64,000 bases of DNA from Pseudomonas sp. MTM4 (GTDB taxonomy: Bacteria; Pseudomonadota; Gammaproteobacteria; Pseudomonadales; Pseudomonadaceae): the NCBI RefSeq assembly GCF_019355055.1, contig NZ_CP048411.1, positions 1,178,001-1,242,000 of the forward strand. The letters run 5' to 3'. The position numbers were made by a program, and so were the translations under genes. Below the pieces are notes generated by a model. It was not told the origin of the DNA. It saw only the letters and a program-made list of their open reading frames with translations, and made no database searches. Shown piece by piece: positions 36,586 through 45,147 of this stretch (position 1 is its first letter; each line of letters begins with the position of its first letter).

Positions 36586-37590
36586 ATGGAAAACCGTCCT
36601 GCCCCGATAACCACGCCCCGCTCGCCATCACGCCGCTTCTCCGTCGCGCCCATGATGGATTGGACCGATCACCATTGCCGGTACTTTCTGCGTCAACTTT
36701 CCCGACACGCCCTGCTCTACACCGAAATGGTTACGACCGGTGCGCTGATCAATGGCGATGCGGAGCGTTTCCTTCGTCATGACGAAGCGGAATATCCCCT
36801 TGCGTTGCAACTCGGCGGCAGCGTGCCGGCGGAGCTGGCAGCGTGCGCAAAGATGGCCGAAGCGGCGGGCTACGACGAGGTAAATCTCAACGTCGGCTGC
36901 CCCAGTGATCGCGTGCAGAACAACATGATCGGTGCCTGCCTGATGGGCCATCCGGCGCTGGTGGCCGATTGCATGAAAGCGATGCGGGACGCCGTCGGCA
37001 TCGACGTGACAGTCAAACATCGAATCGGCATCAACGGGCGCGACAGCTACGCCGAGCTCTGCGACTTCGTCGGTCAGGTTCGCGAAGCGGGTTGCCGCAG
37101 TTTTACTGTGCACGCGCGCATTGCCATTCTCGAGGGGCTGTCGCCCAAAGAGAATCGCGAGGTTCCACCCTTGCGTTACGACATTGCCGCGCAGCTCAAA
37201 GACGATTTTCCGGACTTGGAAATCATCCTCAACGGCGGCATCAAGACGCTGGACGAATGCGAGGCGCATCTCCAACGCTTCGATGGTGTGATGCTTGGAC
37301 GCGAGGCCTATCACAATCCGTATTTGCTCGCTCAGGTGGACGCCCGGCTGTTCGGCAGTCATGACCCGGTCATCAGCCGCGCCGAGGCACTAGCGCGGAT
37401 GCGGCCTTATATCCAGCGGCACCTCGAAGTGGGCGGCTCGATGCATCACATCACGCGCCATGTTTTGGGGCTGGGTCTGGGCTTTCCAGGTGCGCGACGT
37501 TTCCGTCAGTTGTTATCGGTCGATATCCATAAGACGAAGGAGCCGTTGATCCTTCTCGATCAGGCGATCGGCCTGCTCGAAGGACGTTGA
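36586..37590 (+). CDS. dusA: tRNA-dihydrouridine synthase A
   Basis: A 334-residue FMN enzyme that reduces uridine to dihydrouridine at positions 20/20a of tRNA. The TIM-barrel core starts at FSVAPMMDWTDHHCRYFLR; the catalytic Cys is in NVGCPSDRVQN, and TVKHRIG and FTVHARIAILEGLSPKENRE follow. The glycine-rich phosphate site is LNGGIKTLDE and GVMLGREAYHNPY. Length and motifs match DusA over DusB or DusC. The tal gene follows 124 bases downstream, as in other pseudomonads. Confidence 0.95.
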   Translation: MENRPAPITTPRSPSRRFSVAPMMDWTDHHCRYFLRQLSRHALLYTEMVTTGALINGDAERFLRHDEAEYPLALQLGGSVPAELAACAKMAEAAGYDEVNLNVGCPSDRVQNNMIGACLMGHPALVADCMKAMRDAVGIDVTVKHRIGINGRDSYAELCDFVGQVREAGCRSFTVHARIAILEGLSPKENREVPPLRYDIAAQLKDDFPDLEIILNGGIKTLDECEAHLQRFDGVMLGREAYHNPYLLAQVDARLFGSHDPVISRAEALARMRPYIQRHLEVGGSMHHITRHVLGLGLGFPGARRFRQLLSVDIHKTKEPLILLDQAIGLLEGR

Positions 37591-37714
37591 TATAGTCTTG
37601 CGGAACACGCGGGACCATTTTCAATCCAAGTGCTGTCCGCCCGGACCATCCACTCGTCAAGTGGCTCGGTGGCCTCGGGTTCAGTCATGTCAACTCAGAG
37701 GATAGAGCGCCCCC

Positions 37715-38641
37715 ATGACATCCAAGCTGGAACAACTCAAGCAGTTCACCACCGTCGTCGCCGACACCGGCGATCTCGATGCCATCGCCCGCTTGCAGCC
37801 GGTCGATGCCACCACTAATCCTTCGCTGTTGCTCAAGGCCGCCGCCCTGCCCCGTTACGCGGAACATCTGCAGGCCGCCATGTCCCGTTGTGGCGGTGAC
37901 ATCGGGCTAGGCTGCGATCTATTCGCCGTCGCGGTTGGCCAGGAAGTGCTCAAGCTGATCCCCGGGCGGATTTCCACTGAGGTCGATGCGCGGCTTTCGT
38001 TCGATACCCAGGCGATGGTGCAGCGCGGCGAACGCCTGATCGGCCTGTACGAACAAGCAGGTATCGCGCGGGACCGCGTGCTGGTCAAACTGGCCTCCAC
38101 TTGGGAAGGCATCCGCGCCGCCGAGCAATTGGAAAAATCCGGCATCCAGACCAATCTGACGCTGCTGTTCTCCTTCACCCAAGCGGTCGCCTGCGCCGAA
38201 GCCGGCGTGTTCCTCATTTCGCCGTTCGTGGGCCGGATCTACGACTGGTACAAGAAACATGAAGGTCGTGATTACACAGGCAGCGAAGATCCAGGCGTGC
38301 TGTCGGTCAGCCGGATCTATGACTACTACAAGACCCACGGCTACGACACGGTGGTGATGGGAGCGAGCTTCCGCAATACGGGGCAGATCGAAGCCCTGGC
38401 GGGCTGTGACCGTCTGACGATAAGTCCCGAGCTGCTCAGCCAGCTGGCACAGGAAGAAGGTTCGCTAGAACGTAAGTTGTCGCCAGGCCGCGCATCTGAG
38501 CCGCGCGTCACACTGGATGAGAGCAGTTTCCGCTGGGGTTTGAACGAAGACCCGATGGCGACCGAAAAGCTGGCCGAAGGCATCCGCCAGTTCGCTCGTG
38601 ATCAGGAGAAACTCGAGGCTCTGCTGGAAGCTAAGCGCTAG
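37715..38641 (+). CDS. tal: Transaldolase
   Basis: A 308-residue cytoplasmic enzyme that moves a dihydroxyacetone unit between sugar phosphates in the pentose-phosphate pathway. The N-terminal signature is [13 protein letters not shown], and the Schiff-base Lys lies in [13 protein letters not shown] (about Lys125). [13 protein letters not shown] is another conserved segment. The length matches TalB-type enzymes. It converges on the STAS gene with almost no gap. Confidence 0.95.
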   Translation: MTSKLEQLKQFTTVVADTGDLDAIARLQPVDATTNPSLLLKAAALPRYAEHLQAAMSRCGGDIGLGCDLFAVAVGQEVLKLIPGRISTEVDARLSFDTQAMVQRGERLIGLYEQAGIARDRVLVKLASTWEGIRAAEQLEKSGIQTNLTLLFSFTQAVACAEAGVFLISPFVGRIYDWYKKHEGRDYTGSEDPGVLSVSRIYDYYKTHGYDTVVMGASFRNTGQIEALAGCDRLTISPELLSQLAQEEGSLERKLSPGRASEPRVTLDESSFRWGLNEDPMATEKLAEGIRQFARDQEKLEALLEAKR

Positions 38642-38642
38642 A

Positions 38643-39125
38643 TCAGGAGCGCTCGAGTGCCGTCACGAGGTCACGAAAGGCCTCGCGATTGGAGTCATTG
38701 AGGCTCATCAAAATACGGTGGGCCTCGAGCACTTTGTTCTTCACCACGTCTTCCGACTGATCCTGGCTAGGCAGGTCGGCAAGCTGCTCTGGCGATGGCA
38801 GCGGCTGATCGACGATATTGAATACCTGATCGAAGCCCATCGACTGCAACAGACGCGTGATATCAGCGTGCGTCGTAACCAGCGTAGGCAACATGCCGAT
38901 CTTCTGGCTGGACAGAATCGACAGCTTGGCCAGCAGCCCCAATGTCGTGCTGTCGATGCTGCGGCTTTCGGTGAGGTCGATGACGATCGCCGAGAAGTTC
39001 AGCGACGAGAAGATTTTTTCGATCGTAGCGTCCAATGCCGAGCAAAGCGTCAGTCGGATTTCGCCGACGAATTTGAGAACGAACGTGCCGTCCTGCTCGG
39101 CGAACTGGATCTTACCAGTGCTCAT
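38643..39125 (-). CDS. rssC: STAS-domain anti-sigma factor antagonist, RssC-like
   Basis: A 160-residue soluble protein. The N-terminal STAS domain (about 1-100) holds the phosphorylatable Ser in VIDLTESRSIDSTTLGLLAK, the position targeted by partner kinases and phosphatases. An acidic helical tail follows. It overlaps the upstream REC-PP2C gene by four bases, so the phosphatase very likely acts on this protein. The pair and its neighbours match PA2797-PA2798 of P. aeruginosa (recalled), where the system tunes the stationary-phase sigma factor. HsbA is a related alternative. Confidence 0.82.
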   Translation of the reverse strand: MSTGKIQFAEQDGTFVLKFVGEIRLTLCSALDATIEKIFSSLNFSAIVIDLTESRSIDSTTLGLLAKLSILSSQKIGMLPTLVTTHADITRLLQSMGFDQVFNIVDQPLPSPEQLADLPSQDQSEDVVKNKVLEAHRILMSLNDSNREAFRDLVTALERS

Positions 39126-40309
39126 GCAAGGTTCCTGCTCAATACCAGCAACGCGATGTCATCGGGCATATCCTCGAGATCGGCAAGGCCGAGCACTCGC
39201 TGGAGACCATCCAGCCTACCCCCGGCTTCGGAAATCAGTCCGGGCAAACCTGCTTCCTTTTCTTTGAGCGTGTCACCAGGCAAAAGGTCCAGAATGCCAT
39301 CGGAAAGCAGCGTGAGGCTGAATGCTTCGGGCAACTCGATTTCATAATTATCGTAGGTCGCTTCGACGAACAGGCCAACCGGCAAGCCCCGTCCCTCCAG
39401 ATAGCTCGCAACGCCGCCGGTATAGAGCACCGGCATCGGCAGGTGCCCGCCGATGCTGTAGTGCAGCACGTTGCGCTCCTGATCGATCACGCCGCCCAGC
39501 ATGGTGACATGCTTGCCGAGCTTGCAATTGATCAGCCCACGGTTGATGTGATCGAGCACTTCGGACGGTTTGAACGCGCGCGGCGCTCCCCTTCCCCGTC
39601 GAGACTCGTACAGCAGTCGCGTCGTCATGAATTTCAGCAGCGCCGTGACGAATGCCGAAGAGGCGCCATGGCCGGACACGTCGGCCAGATAGAAGCCGAT
39701 GCGATGCTCGTCCACGCGGAAGTAATCGACGAAATCCCCGGACAGATAGAGGGAAGGGATGATCTGATGGGCGAAATGGAAGTCATCGATGCTGTAGGGC
39801 GTGACAGGCAGCATGTTCATCTGCACCTGACGCCCGGCATCCTGATCTTCCTGCAATAAATGCAGACTGGCTTGCAGGTCGCGGTTGGCGGTTTCCAACT
39901 GCTCACGGTAGCGCCGGTTCTCCATGCGCAACCGTGATCGATCAAGTGCTCGACGCACCGAGTGCTCGAGCATCGCCAAGTCTTCAAGGGGCTTGATCAG
40001 GTAATCGGCCGCACCCAGACGCAGGGCTTCAACGGCATCGCTCATCACGCCGGCGCCAGACACTACGATGACTGGCAGATCGGCCTGGCGTTCGCTGATC
40101 TGGCGGATCAGCTCCAGACCGTCCATCTGCGGCATGCGCAGATCGCAGATCACCAGATCCGGCTGTTCGACCTCGAACAGCTCCATGCCCACCGGCCCGC
40201 TAGGTGCCTGCAGGACGTTGAAACCGCTGTCATCCAGATAGGCGGCCAGGCTGGCTCGTACCACATCGTCGTCATCTATGATCAGCAGCGTCGCGCTTGG
40301 GTTGTGCAT
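39122..40309 (-). CDS. rssB: Response regulator fused to PP2C phosphatase, RssB-like
   Basis: A 395-residue cytoplasmic protein. The receiver domain (about 5-125) has acidic residues in LLIIDDDDVVRASL, the phospho-Asp in LVICDLRMPQMDG and the Lys in ADYLIKPLED. A coiled-coil helix with LQEDQDAGRQVQMNMLPVTP leads to the PP2C/SpoIIE domain, which has metal residues in GDFVDYF and YLADVSGHGASSAF. In pseudomonads the RssB homologue carries this phosphatase, which the E. coli protein lacks in active form. HsbR also carries an additional kinase domain, absent here. The ATG is chosen over an upstream Arg/Pro-rich extension. Confidence 0.87.
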   Translation of the reverse strand: MHNPSATLLIIDDDDVVRASLAAYLDDSGFNVLQAPSGPVGMELFEVEQPDLVICDLRMPQMDGLELIRQISERQADLPVIVVSGAGVMSDAVEALRLGAADYLIKPLEDLAMLEHSVRRALDRSRLRMENRRYREQLETANRDLQASLHLLQEDQDAGRQVQMNMLPVTPYSIDDFHFAHQIIPSLYLSGDFVDYFRVDEHRIGFYLADVSGHGASSAFVTALLKFMTTRLLYESRRGRGAPRAFKPSEVLDHINRGLINCKLGKHVTMLGGVIDQERNVLHYSIGGHLPMPVLYTGGVASYLEGRGLPVGLFVEATYDNYEIELPEAFSLTLLSDGILDLLPGDTLKEKEAGLPGLISEAGGRLDGLQRVLGLADLEDMPDDIALLVLSRNLA

Positions 40310-40514
40310 GTTCCTACCAGGCGGTATCGCCAGGATGATTGGCGAAAGCATCGGCCCCCGCGCGAACGCTGGGGCAAGGGATCTTTTCAAGGCGCAGACG
40401 GTACTCCCATACGATCCGCGTTTCAAGCCAGGCGCCGCCGCCCCGCCTGTGCTTTACAGCCTTAATTAACGGGCGTTATAAGAACTGACGCAACCAAAAC
40501 TCAGAGGACGAAAA

Positions 40515-40814
40515 ATGAGCCAGAGTGATCGGGACTACAGCGAAAAACGCGACTTCATCCGCATGCAAATAGAGACGGCGATCACCCTTATCCATAACGG
40601 CCAGCGCTACGACGCGATCTGCATGGACCTTTCGAGCACAGGTATGCAGGTGCTGGCCGCGACGAGCCTGCAAATGGGCGACAAGGTACGGGTGAATATC
40701 CCCTCGGAGCACGATCAGCTGGAGGGACTGGAGGCGGACACCGAAGTAGTACGAGTTGGCACGCATGAAGATGGACGGCAGAGCCTTGGCTTGGCCATCC
40801 TGTCGATGAGCTAA
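40515..40814 (+). CDS. PilZ-domain cyclic-di-GMP-binding protein
   Basis: A 99-residue single-domain protein. The c-di-GMP signature is complete: RDFIR at residues 12-16 (RxxxR) and DLSSTG (D/NxSxxG). Such small PilZ proteins relay c-di-GMP to motility or surface functions by binding a partner. It stands between the RssB-like gene and mlaA, as in PA2799 (recalled). The target is unknown. Confidence 0.88.
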   Translation: MSQSDRDYSEKRDFIRMQIETAITLIHNGQRYDAICMDLSSTGMQVLAATSLQMGDKVRVNIPSEHDQLEGLEADTEVVRVGTHEDGRQSLGLAILSMS

Positions 40815-40822
40815 AAGGCACT

Positions 40823-40872
40823 CGGCGCTGAACAGCGCCGGGGGTCTGCGAACGCCACGTCATCCCCGTGGC
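40823..40872. terminator. Two hairpins between convergent pilZ-type gene and mlaA
   Basis: CGGCGCT/AGCGCCG around GAAC (40823-40840) and GCCACG/CGTGGC (40854-40872) form two adjacent stems in the convergent gap. No T-run is present; bidirectional termination is likely but unproven. Confidence 0.4.
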
Positions 40873-40886
40873 GTCGCCGACAGCCA

Positions 40887-41588
40887 TCAGAAGTCGTCTT
40901 CGACCTGCCCGTCCTGTGTGCGGAACTCGCGGTTCTGCAGATAGGCATTGCGAACGAAGATGTACTTATCACCGGTGATCATCTTCTCGGCCGAGAGCAG
41001 ACCGGCGCGCAGGTCGACCACATTCACCGCTCGCGTCACGTTGCGGGTCGGTACATGGTCCATGTGGGGATAAGGCTGCAGGAAGGCATCAGGCACACGC
41101 CCTGCCGCGTCGCGCACGGTGCTCGGCCCGAGCAGCGGCAATACGACATAAGGTCCACTGCCAAGTCCCCAGGCACCCAGAGTCTGGCCGAAATCTTCGT
41201 CGTTCTTCTGCAGGCCCATGCGGGTCGCCACATCGAAGAAGCCCAGCACGCCAAAGGTGGTATTGAACAGGATGCGGCTCGTGTCGATGCCGGCATCGTG
41301 AACCTTGCCCTGCAGCAGATCGTTAGTCAGCACCACGACATCGCCCAGGTTGCTGAACACGTTACCTATGCCGTCTTCGAGGAAATTAGGCGTGACTTTC
41401 TGGTAACCCTGCGCGAGCGGTTTGAGCGTGTAGGTATCGAGCTTGTCGTTGAAGTTGAACACCACCCTGTTCACGCCTTCCCAGGGATCCTCCTCGGCGG
41501 CCTGCAACGAAGACGCGCCAAATATCGTCAGCGCTGCGACGAGCGTGACCCTGACATATCCGATCCAATCCTTGCCGATCATTTGCAT
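40887..41588 (-). CDS. mlaA: MlaA/VacJ phospholipid-transport protein
   Basis: A 233-residue envelope protein. It has a signal sequence ending near LQAAEE, and then the family core DPWEGVNRVVFNFNDKLD, VKPL-like TLKPLAQGYQKV, GLGSGPYVVLPLLGPSTVRDAAG and YLQNREF near the end. MlaA works with OmpC-type porins to remove phospholipids from the outer leaflet of the outer membrane. No lipobox Cys is seen at the signal cleavage site, unlike E. coli MlaA, so anchoring may differ. Alternative ATG starts six bases apart give almost the same protein. Confidence 0.9.
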   Translation of the reverse strand: MQMIGKDWIGYVRVTLVAALTIFGASSLQAAEEDPWEGVNRVVFNFNDKLDTYTLKPLAQGYQKVTPNFLEDGIGNVFSNLGDVVVLTNDLLQGKVHDAGIDTSRILFNTTFGVLGFFDVATRMGLQKNDEDFGQTLGAWGLGSGPYVVLPLLGPSTVRDAAGRVPDAFLQPYPHMDHVPTRNVTRAVNVVDLRAGLLSAEKMITGDKYIFVRNAYLQNREFRTQDGQVEDDF

Positions 41589-41798
41589 CGCGGCCTTCCC
41601 CTTATCCCGAATGGTGGCGTGCCCAACAAAGCGCAACAGTATAAATCCATTCTGGAGATTGCGGCAGCGAACAGACATGCGGCTGCGAGCGAACTTCGCT
41701 GCACGACTCGCCCTCCAAGGAGGACAAGCCCGGGCCGCTGGCTTACTCCATCTTCACCGAGCTGGCGAATTCGTAGTCTGAAATAAGAGGGAAGCAAT

Positions 41799-42065
41799 AT
41801 GCCGGAACATGATCTGCAGTCGCAGCTAGCAGAGTTGCGTAGTCAGCTGGCCCAGGACACGCCGCTGACCGAAGAGGAGCGCGCATCGCTACAGGCCATT
41901 GCACAGGACATCGAGCTTCGCCTGGCGAACCAGGGCGTAGTCGATCAGCACGATTCGCTGGTCGATGGCGTCAACCTCGCGGTAGAACGTTTCGAGGTCA
42001 GCCATCCCAATACCGCCATGACGCTGCGCAACATCATGCAGACGCTGGCGAACATGGGCATATGA
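41799..42065 (+). CDS. DUF4404 family protein
   Basis: An 88-residue, mainly helical, acidic soluble protein matching DUF4404, with a heptad-like N-terminal half (LQSQLAELRSQLAQ) and the conserved VERFEVSHPNTAMTLRNIMQ segment. The ATG is preceded by GAGGGAAG. It converges with queF. The function is unknown. Confidence 0.8.
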   Translation: MPEHDLQSQLAELRSQLAQDTPLTEEERASLQAIAQDIELRLANQGVVDQHDSLVDGVNLAVERFEVSHPNTAMTLRNIMQTLANMGI

Positions 42066-42128
42066 AGAGCGAAAGCCGATAAAGCGGCTGGAGGCTGGAC
42101 GAAAACGCCTCCGGCCCGCCGGCTGCAC

Positions 42129-42959
42129 TCACTGTCTGACGAGACGCCCGTTGTTTACGGTGACGGCCTCGGTACTGCGATACGGATTGATGTCCAGCCC
42201 GCCGCGACGCACGTAACGCGCGTATACCGTCAGCCACTCCGGCTTCAGCAACCGCTGCAAATCGAGGAAGATGCGCTCCACGCACTGTTCGTGGAAGTCG
42301 GCGTGCTGACGGAAGCTCACCAGATAAGTCAGTAGACTGCCGTGATTCAGCGCAGCACCACGGTACTCGACCACCACCGTGCCCCAATCCGGCTGGCCGG
42401 TAACGGGGCAGTTGGATTTGAGCAAATGGCTATAGACGCATTCTTCGACCTGACGACTCGGGTCACAATTCAGCAGATCCGCGCGCGGGGAATCGTAGTG
42501 CTCGATGGCCACGTCCAGCTCATCGATGCAGCGTCCCGCCAGTGGTGCAATGCCTTCCCCGGTAACTTCGTCCAGCGTTCGTAGGCGAACACCGACCGGC
42601 TTGCCCGCTGCGGCCGACAAATCTTTGACCATGACCTCAACCAGCTCTTCGCGGCTTTCGAACACCGACTGGTTCAGCGAATTCAGATAGAGCTTGAACG
42701 ACTTGGATTCGATGATGTTCGGCGAATCCGCCGGGATGCTGAACTCGCCGATGGCCACCACCGGCTTGCCGGACGGCAGCAGCCAGGACAGCTCGTAGCA
42801 GTTCCAGATGTCCACGCCTCGATAAGGAAGAGTGTCGACCGTCAGCCCCAGCTCGGCCCACTTCGGCGCGCGCGGGATCGGAAACAGTTGCTCGGGACTG
42901 TAGGTCGCGACATAGGCGCTGGTTTTACCCAGCGGTGAGAGTTCGGCGGGGTGTTGCAT
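42129..42959 (-). CDS. queF: NADPH-dependent 7-cyano-7-deazaguanine reductase
   Basis: A 276-residue bimodular (long-form) QueF that reduces preQ0 to preQ1 in queuosine synthesis. The N-terminal half holds [32 protein letters not shown], with the substrate-binding motif region [11 protein letters not shown]. The C-terminal half has the catalytic Cys in [17 protein letters not shown] and [17 protein letters not shown]. The ATG used begins [11 protein letters not shown]; ten more upstream residues are possible but lack support. It ends a convergent pair with the DUF4404 gene. Confidence 0.95.
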   Translation of the reverse strand: MQHPAELSPLGKTSAYVATYSPEQLFPIPRAPKWAELGLTVDTLPYRGVDIWNCYELSWLLPSGKPVVAIGEFSIPADSPNIIESKSFKLYLNSLNQSVFESREELVEVMVKDLSAAAGKPVGVRLRTLDEVTGEGIAPLAGRCIDELDVAIEHYDSPRADLLNCDPSRQVEECVYSHLLKSNCPVTGQPDWGTVVVEYRGAALNHGSLLTYLVSFRQHADFHEQCVERIFLDLQRLLKPEWLTVYARYVRRGGLDINPYRSTEAVTVNNGRLVRQ

Positions 42960-43063
42960 GGCGGGAACCTGTACGAAAAATGACCGCAAGTGTATCGGTT
43001 CCCGCCGTGTTTATCATCGCCAAAAACGCCTGCCGTCCTACCGCATGGCTGGCACTCAACGGC

Positions 43064-43843
43064 TCACTGGCGCATTCCGCGGCCACTTTTGAGCAACCGG
43101 ATGCACCATAGATACATCAGCACCGCCGCCACCGCCATGAAGCTGATGGCAATCCCGATTTGGATATCAGAAACCCCAAGGATGCCGTAACGGAACGCAT
43201 TGACCATGTGCAGGATAGGGTTGGCCAGCGACAACGTCTGCCAGAAAGGCGACAGCAAGGTGATCGAATAGAACACGCCACCCAGGTAGGTCAGCGGCGT
43301 CAGCACGAAGGTCGGAATGATCGAAATATCATCGAAATTTCGCGCAAACACCGCATTGATGAAGCCGCCCAGCGCGAAGATCGTCGAGGTCAGGGTGATG
43401 ACCAGCAGCGTGACGCCTAGGTGATGAACTTGCAGATCGGTAAAGAACATCGACAGCACGGTGACAATCAGCGCAACGGCCAGGCCCCGCGTGATGCCGC
43501 CCAGCGCGAAACCGATGAGAATCACGTGTGGCGAAACCGGCGAGACCAGTAGTTCTTCGATGGAGCGCTGGAATTTACTGCTGAAAAAGCTCGAGACCAC
43601 GTTGCTGTAGGAGTTGGTGATCACCGACATCATGATCAGCCCCGGCACAATGTACTCCATGTAGCTGAAGCCGCCCATCTCGCCGATTCGCGCGCCGATC
43701 AGGTTTCCGAAGATGACGAAGTACAGCACCATGGTGATCGCTGGCGGCAGCAGGGTCTGCGGCCAGATGCGCGTGTAGCGGCGGATTTCACGATGGACGA
43801 TGGTTTGCAGCGCAACCAGATTGGGCCGAAATTCCGCGTTCAT
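43064..43843 (-). CDS. ABC-2 type exporter permease, YadH-like
   Basis: A 259-residue inner-membrane permease of the ABC-2 type with six hydrophobic helices. YMEYIVPGLIMMSVI and SFFSSKFQRSIEELLVSPVSPHVI (the coupling segment) are characteristic. It overlaps the upstream ATPase gene by four bases, forming a YadG/YadH-like exporter. The substrate is unknown; relatives have been linked to export of lipids, polysaccharides or drugs. Confidence 0.87.
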   Translation of the reverse strand: MNAEFRPNLVALQTIVHREIRRYTRIWPQTLLPPAITMVLYFVIFGNLIGARIGEMGGFSYMEYIVPGLIMMSVITNSYSNVVSSFFSSKFQRSIEELLVSPVSPHVILIGFALGGITRGLAVALIVTVLSMFFTDLQVHHLGVTLLVITLTSTIFALGGFINAVFARNFDDISIIPTFVLTPLTYLGGVFYSITLLSPFWQTLSLANPILHMVNAFRYGILGVSDIQIGIAISFMAVAAVLMYLWCIRLLKSGRGMRQ

Positions 43844-44772
43844 TTGGCCACCTTGGGCAGATTGTTCTCCACCATCGAAACGAACAGCTCCTCCAGTCGA
43901 TTGGTCTTGTTGCGCAGGCTCAGCACTTCGATGCCCTGCGCTGCCAGCAGACGAAACAGGTCGGTAATGCCCTGGCTCTTTTCCACCTGCACCTCGAGCG
44001 TGTGGTGATCGACCAGCCTCGCCGGGTAGTTGCCCAGCTCTGGCGGCACCAGCTGCGATTCCTTCAGATCGAGCAGGAAGGTTTCAACATGCAGCTGCTT
44101 GAGCAGCTCGCGCATGCTGGTGTTCTTGACGATCTGCCCATGGTCGATGATGCCGATGTTACGGCACAGCTGCTCAGCCTCTTCCAGATAGTGAGTGGTG
44201 AGGATGATGGTGATGCCTTCACGATTCAGTTCGGTGAGAAACGACCACATCGAACGACGCAGCTCGATGTCCACGCCAGCCGTGGGCTCGTCGAGAATCA
44301 ACAGGCGCGGGCGATGGATCAGCGCGCGAGCGATCATCAGCCGTCGTTTCATGCCGCCGGAGAGCATCCGCGAGGACACGTCACGCTTGTCCCACAAACC
44401 CAACTGGTTCAAGTACTGCTCGGCGCGCTCCTTGGCGACCTTGGCCGGGATGCCGTAGTACCCGGCTTGCGTGACGAGAATATCGAAGGCCTTCTCGAAC
44501 TGGTTGAAGTTGAACTCCTGCGGCACCACACCCAGACAACGCTTGAGCCTGGCGGGGTCGCGATCCAGATCATGGCCGAACACATTGACCGTGCCGCCTG
44601 TCTTGTTCACCAGCGTGGAGAGGATGCCGATGGTGGTGGATTTGCCAGCCCCGTTGGGCCCCAGCAACGCGAAGAAGTCGCCTTCGGCCACGTCCAGATC
44701 GATGCCCTTGAGGGCCTCGAATCCGTTTCCGTAAACCTTGGTCAACTGCCGAATGGACAGAGCGGTACTCAT
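43840..44772 (-). CDS. ABC transporter ATP-binding protein, YadG-like
   Basis: A 310-residue ATPase. Walker A is GPNGAGKST, Q-loop VPQEFNF, signature MLSGGMKRRL, and Walker B LLILDEPTAGVD with the H-loop His in TTHYLEEAE. A C-terminal region of about 80 residues follows the ATPase domain, as in YadG. The ATG used has Ser-Thr next; a start 12 bases upstream is possible. It is coupled to the permease gene downstream by a four-base overlap. Confidence 0.88.
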   Translation of the reverse strand: MSTALSIRQLTKVYGNGFEALKGIDLDVAEGDFFALLGPNGAGKSTTIGILSTLVNKTGGTVNVFGHDLDRDPARLKRCLGVVPQEFNFNQFEKAFDILVTQAGYYGIPAKVAKERAEQYLNQLGLWDKRDVSSRMLSGGMKRRLMIARALIHRPRLLILDEPTAGVDIELRRSMWSFLTELNREGITIILTTHYLEEAEQLCRNIGIIDHGQIVKNTSMRELLKQLHVETFLLDLKESQLVPPELGNYPARLVDHHTLEVQVEKSQGITDLFRLLAAQGIEVLSLRNKTNRLEELFVSMVENNLPKVAK

Positions 44773-45147
44773 ATGAACATGCACGCAAAGCAGAGAGATT
44801 CAGACTAGATAAGGGCGCGGTGAGGCAATTGCAACGCCATCGTGGCTTTGTCCCAACCGGCCGACGCTGTATCACTGCGAAGAGGAACGCAGCCGCCATG
44901 CCCTACGTCGCTGGGACGCGGGCTCCGACGCTGGAGCATGGGCACGTGAAGACGCAAACCGCTATTCCCTAGAAGTCAGCCAGCTTGGTGCGAAACACGT
45001 CGTGACTGTGCTGCCAAGTCATGCTCGAACTCACCATCCCCGGTCCGGTCATTACTTGAAACCAAACGCATCAACCGTCGCTGATCTCGATTCGCTTCCA
45101 ACGCCTATGCTCAAGTAGGACGCCCTTCGCTCAACAAAGGAAACCTC
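44773..45147. other. Gene-free divergent interval between ABC exporter and fadE
   Basis: The 375 bases hold no gene. fadE's ribosome-binding site AAAGGAAA lies at the right end. No clear operator for the fatty-acid regulator PsrA was recognised. Nothing else is supported. Confidence 0.6.
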
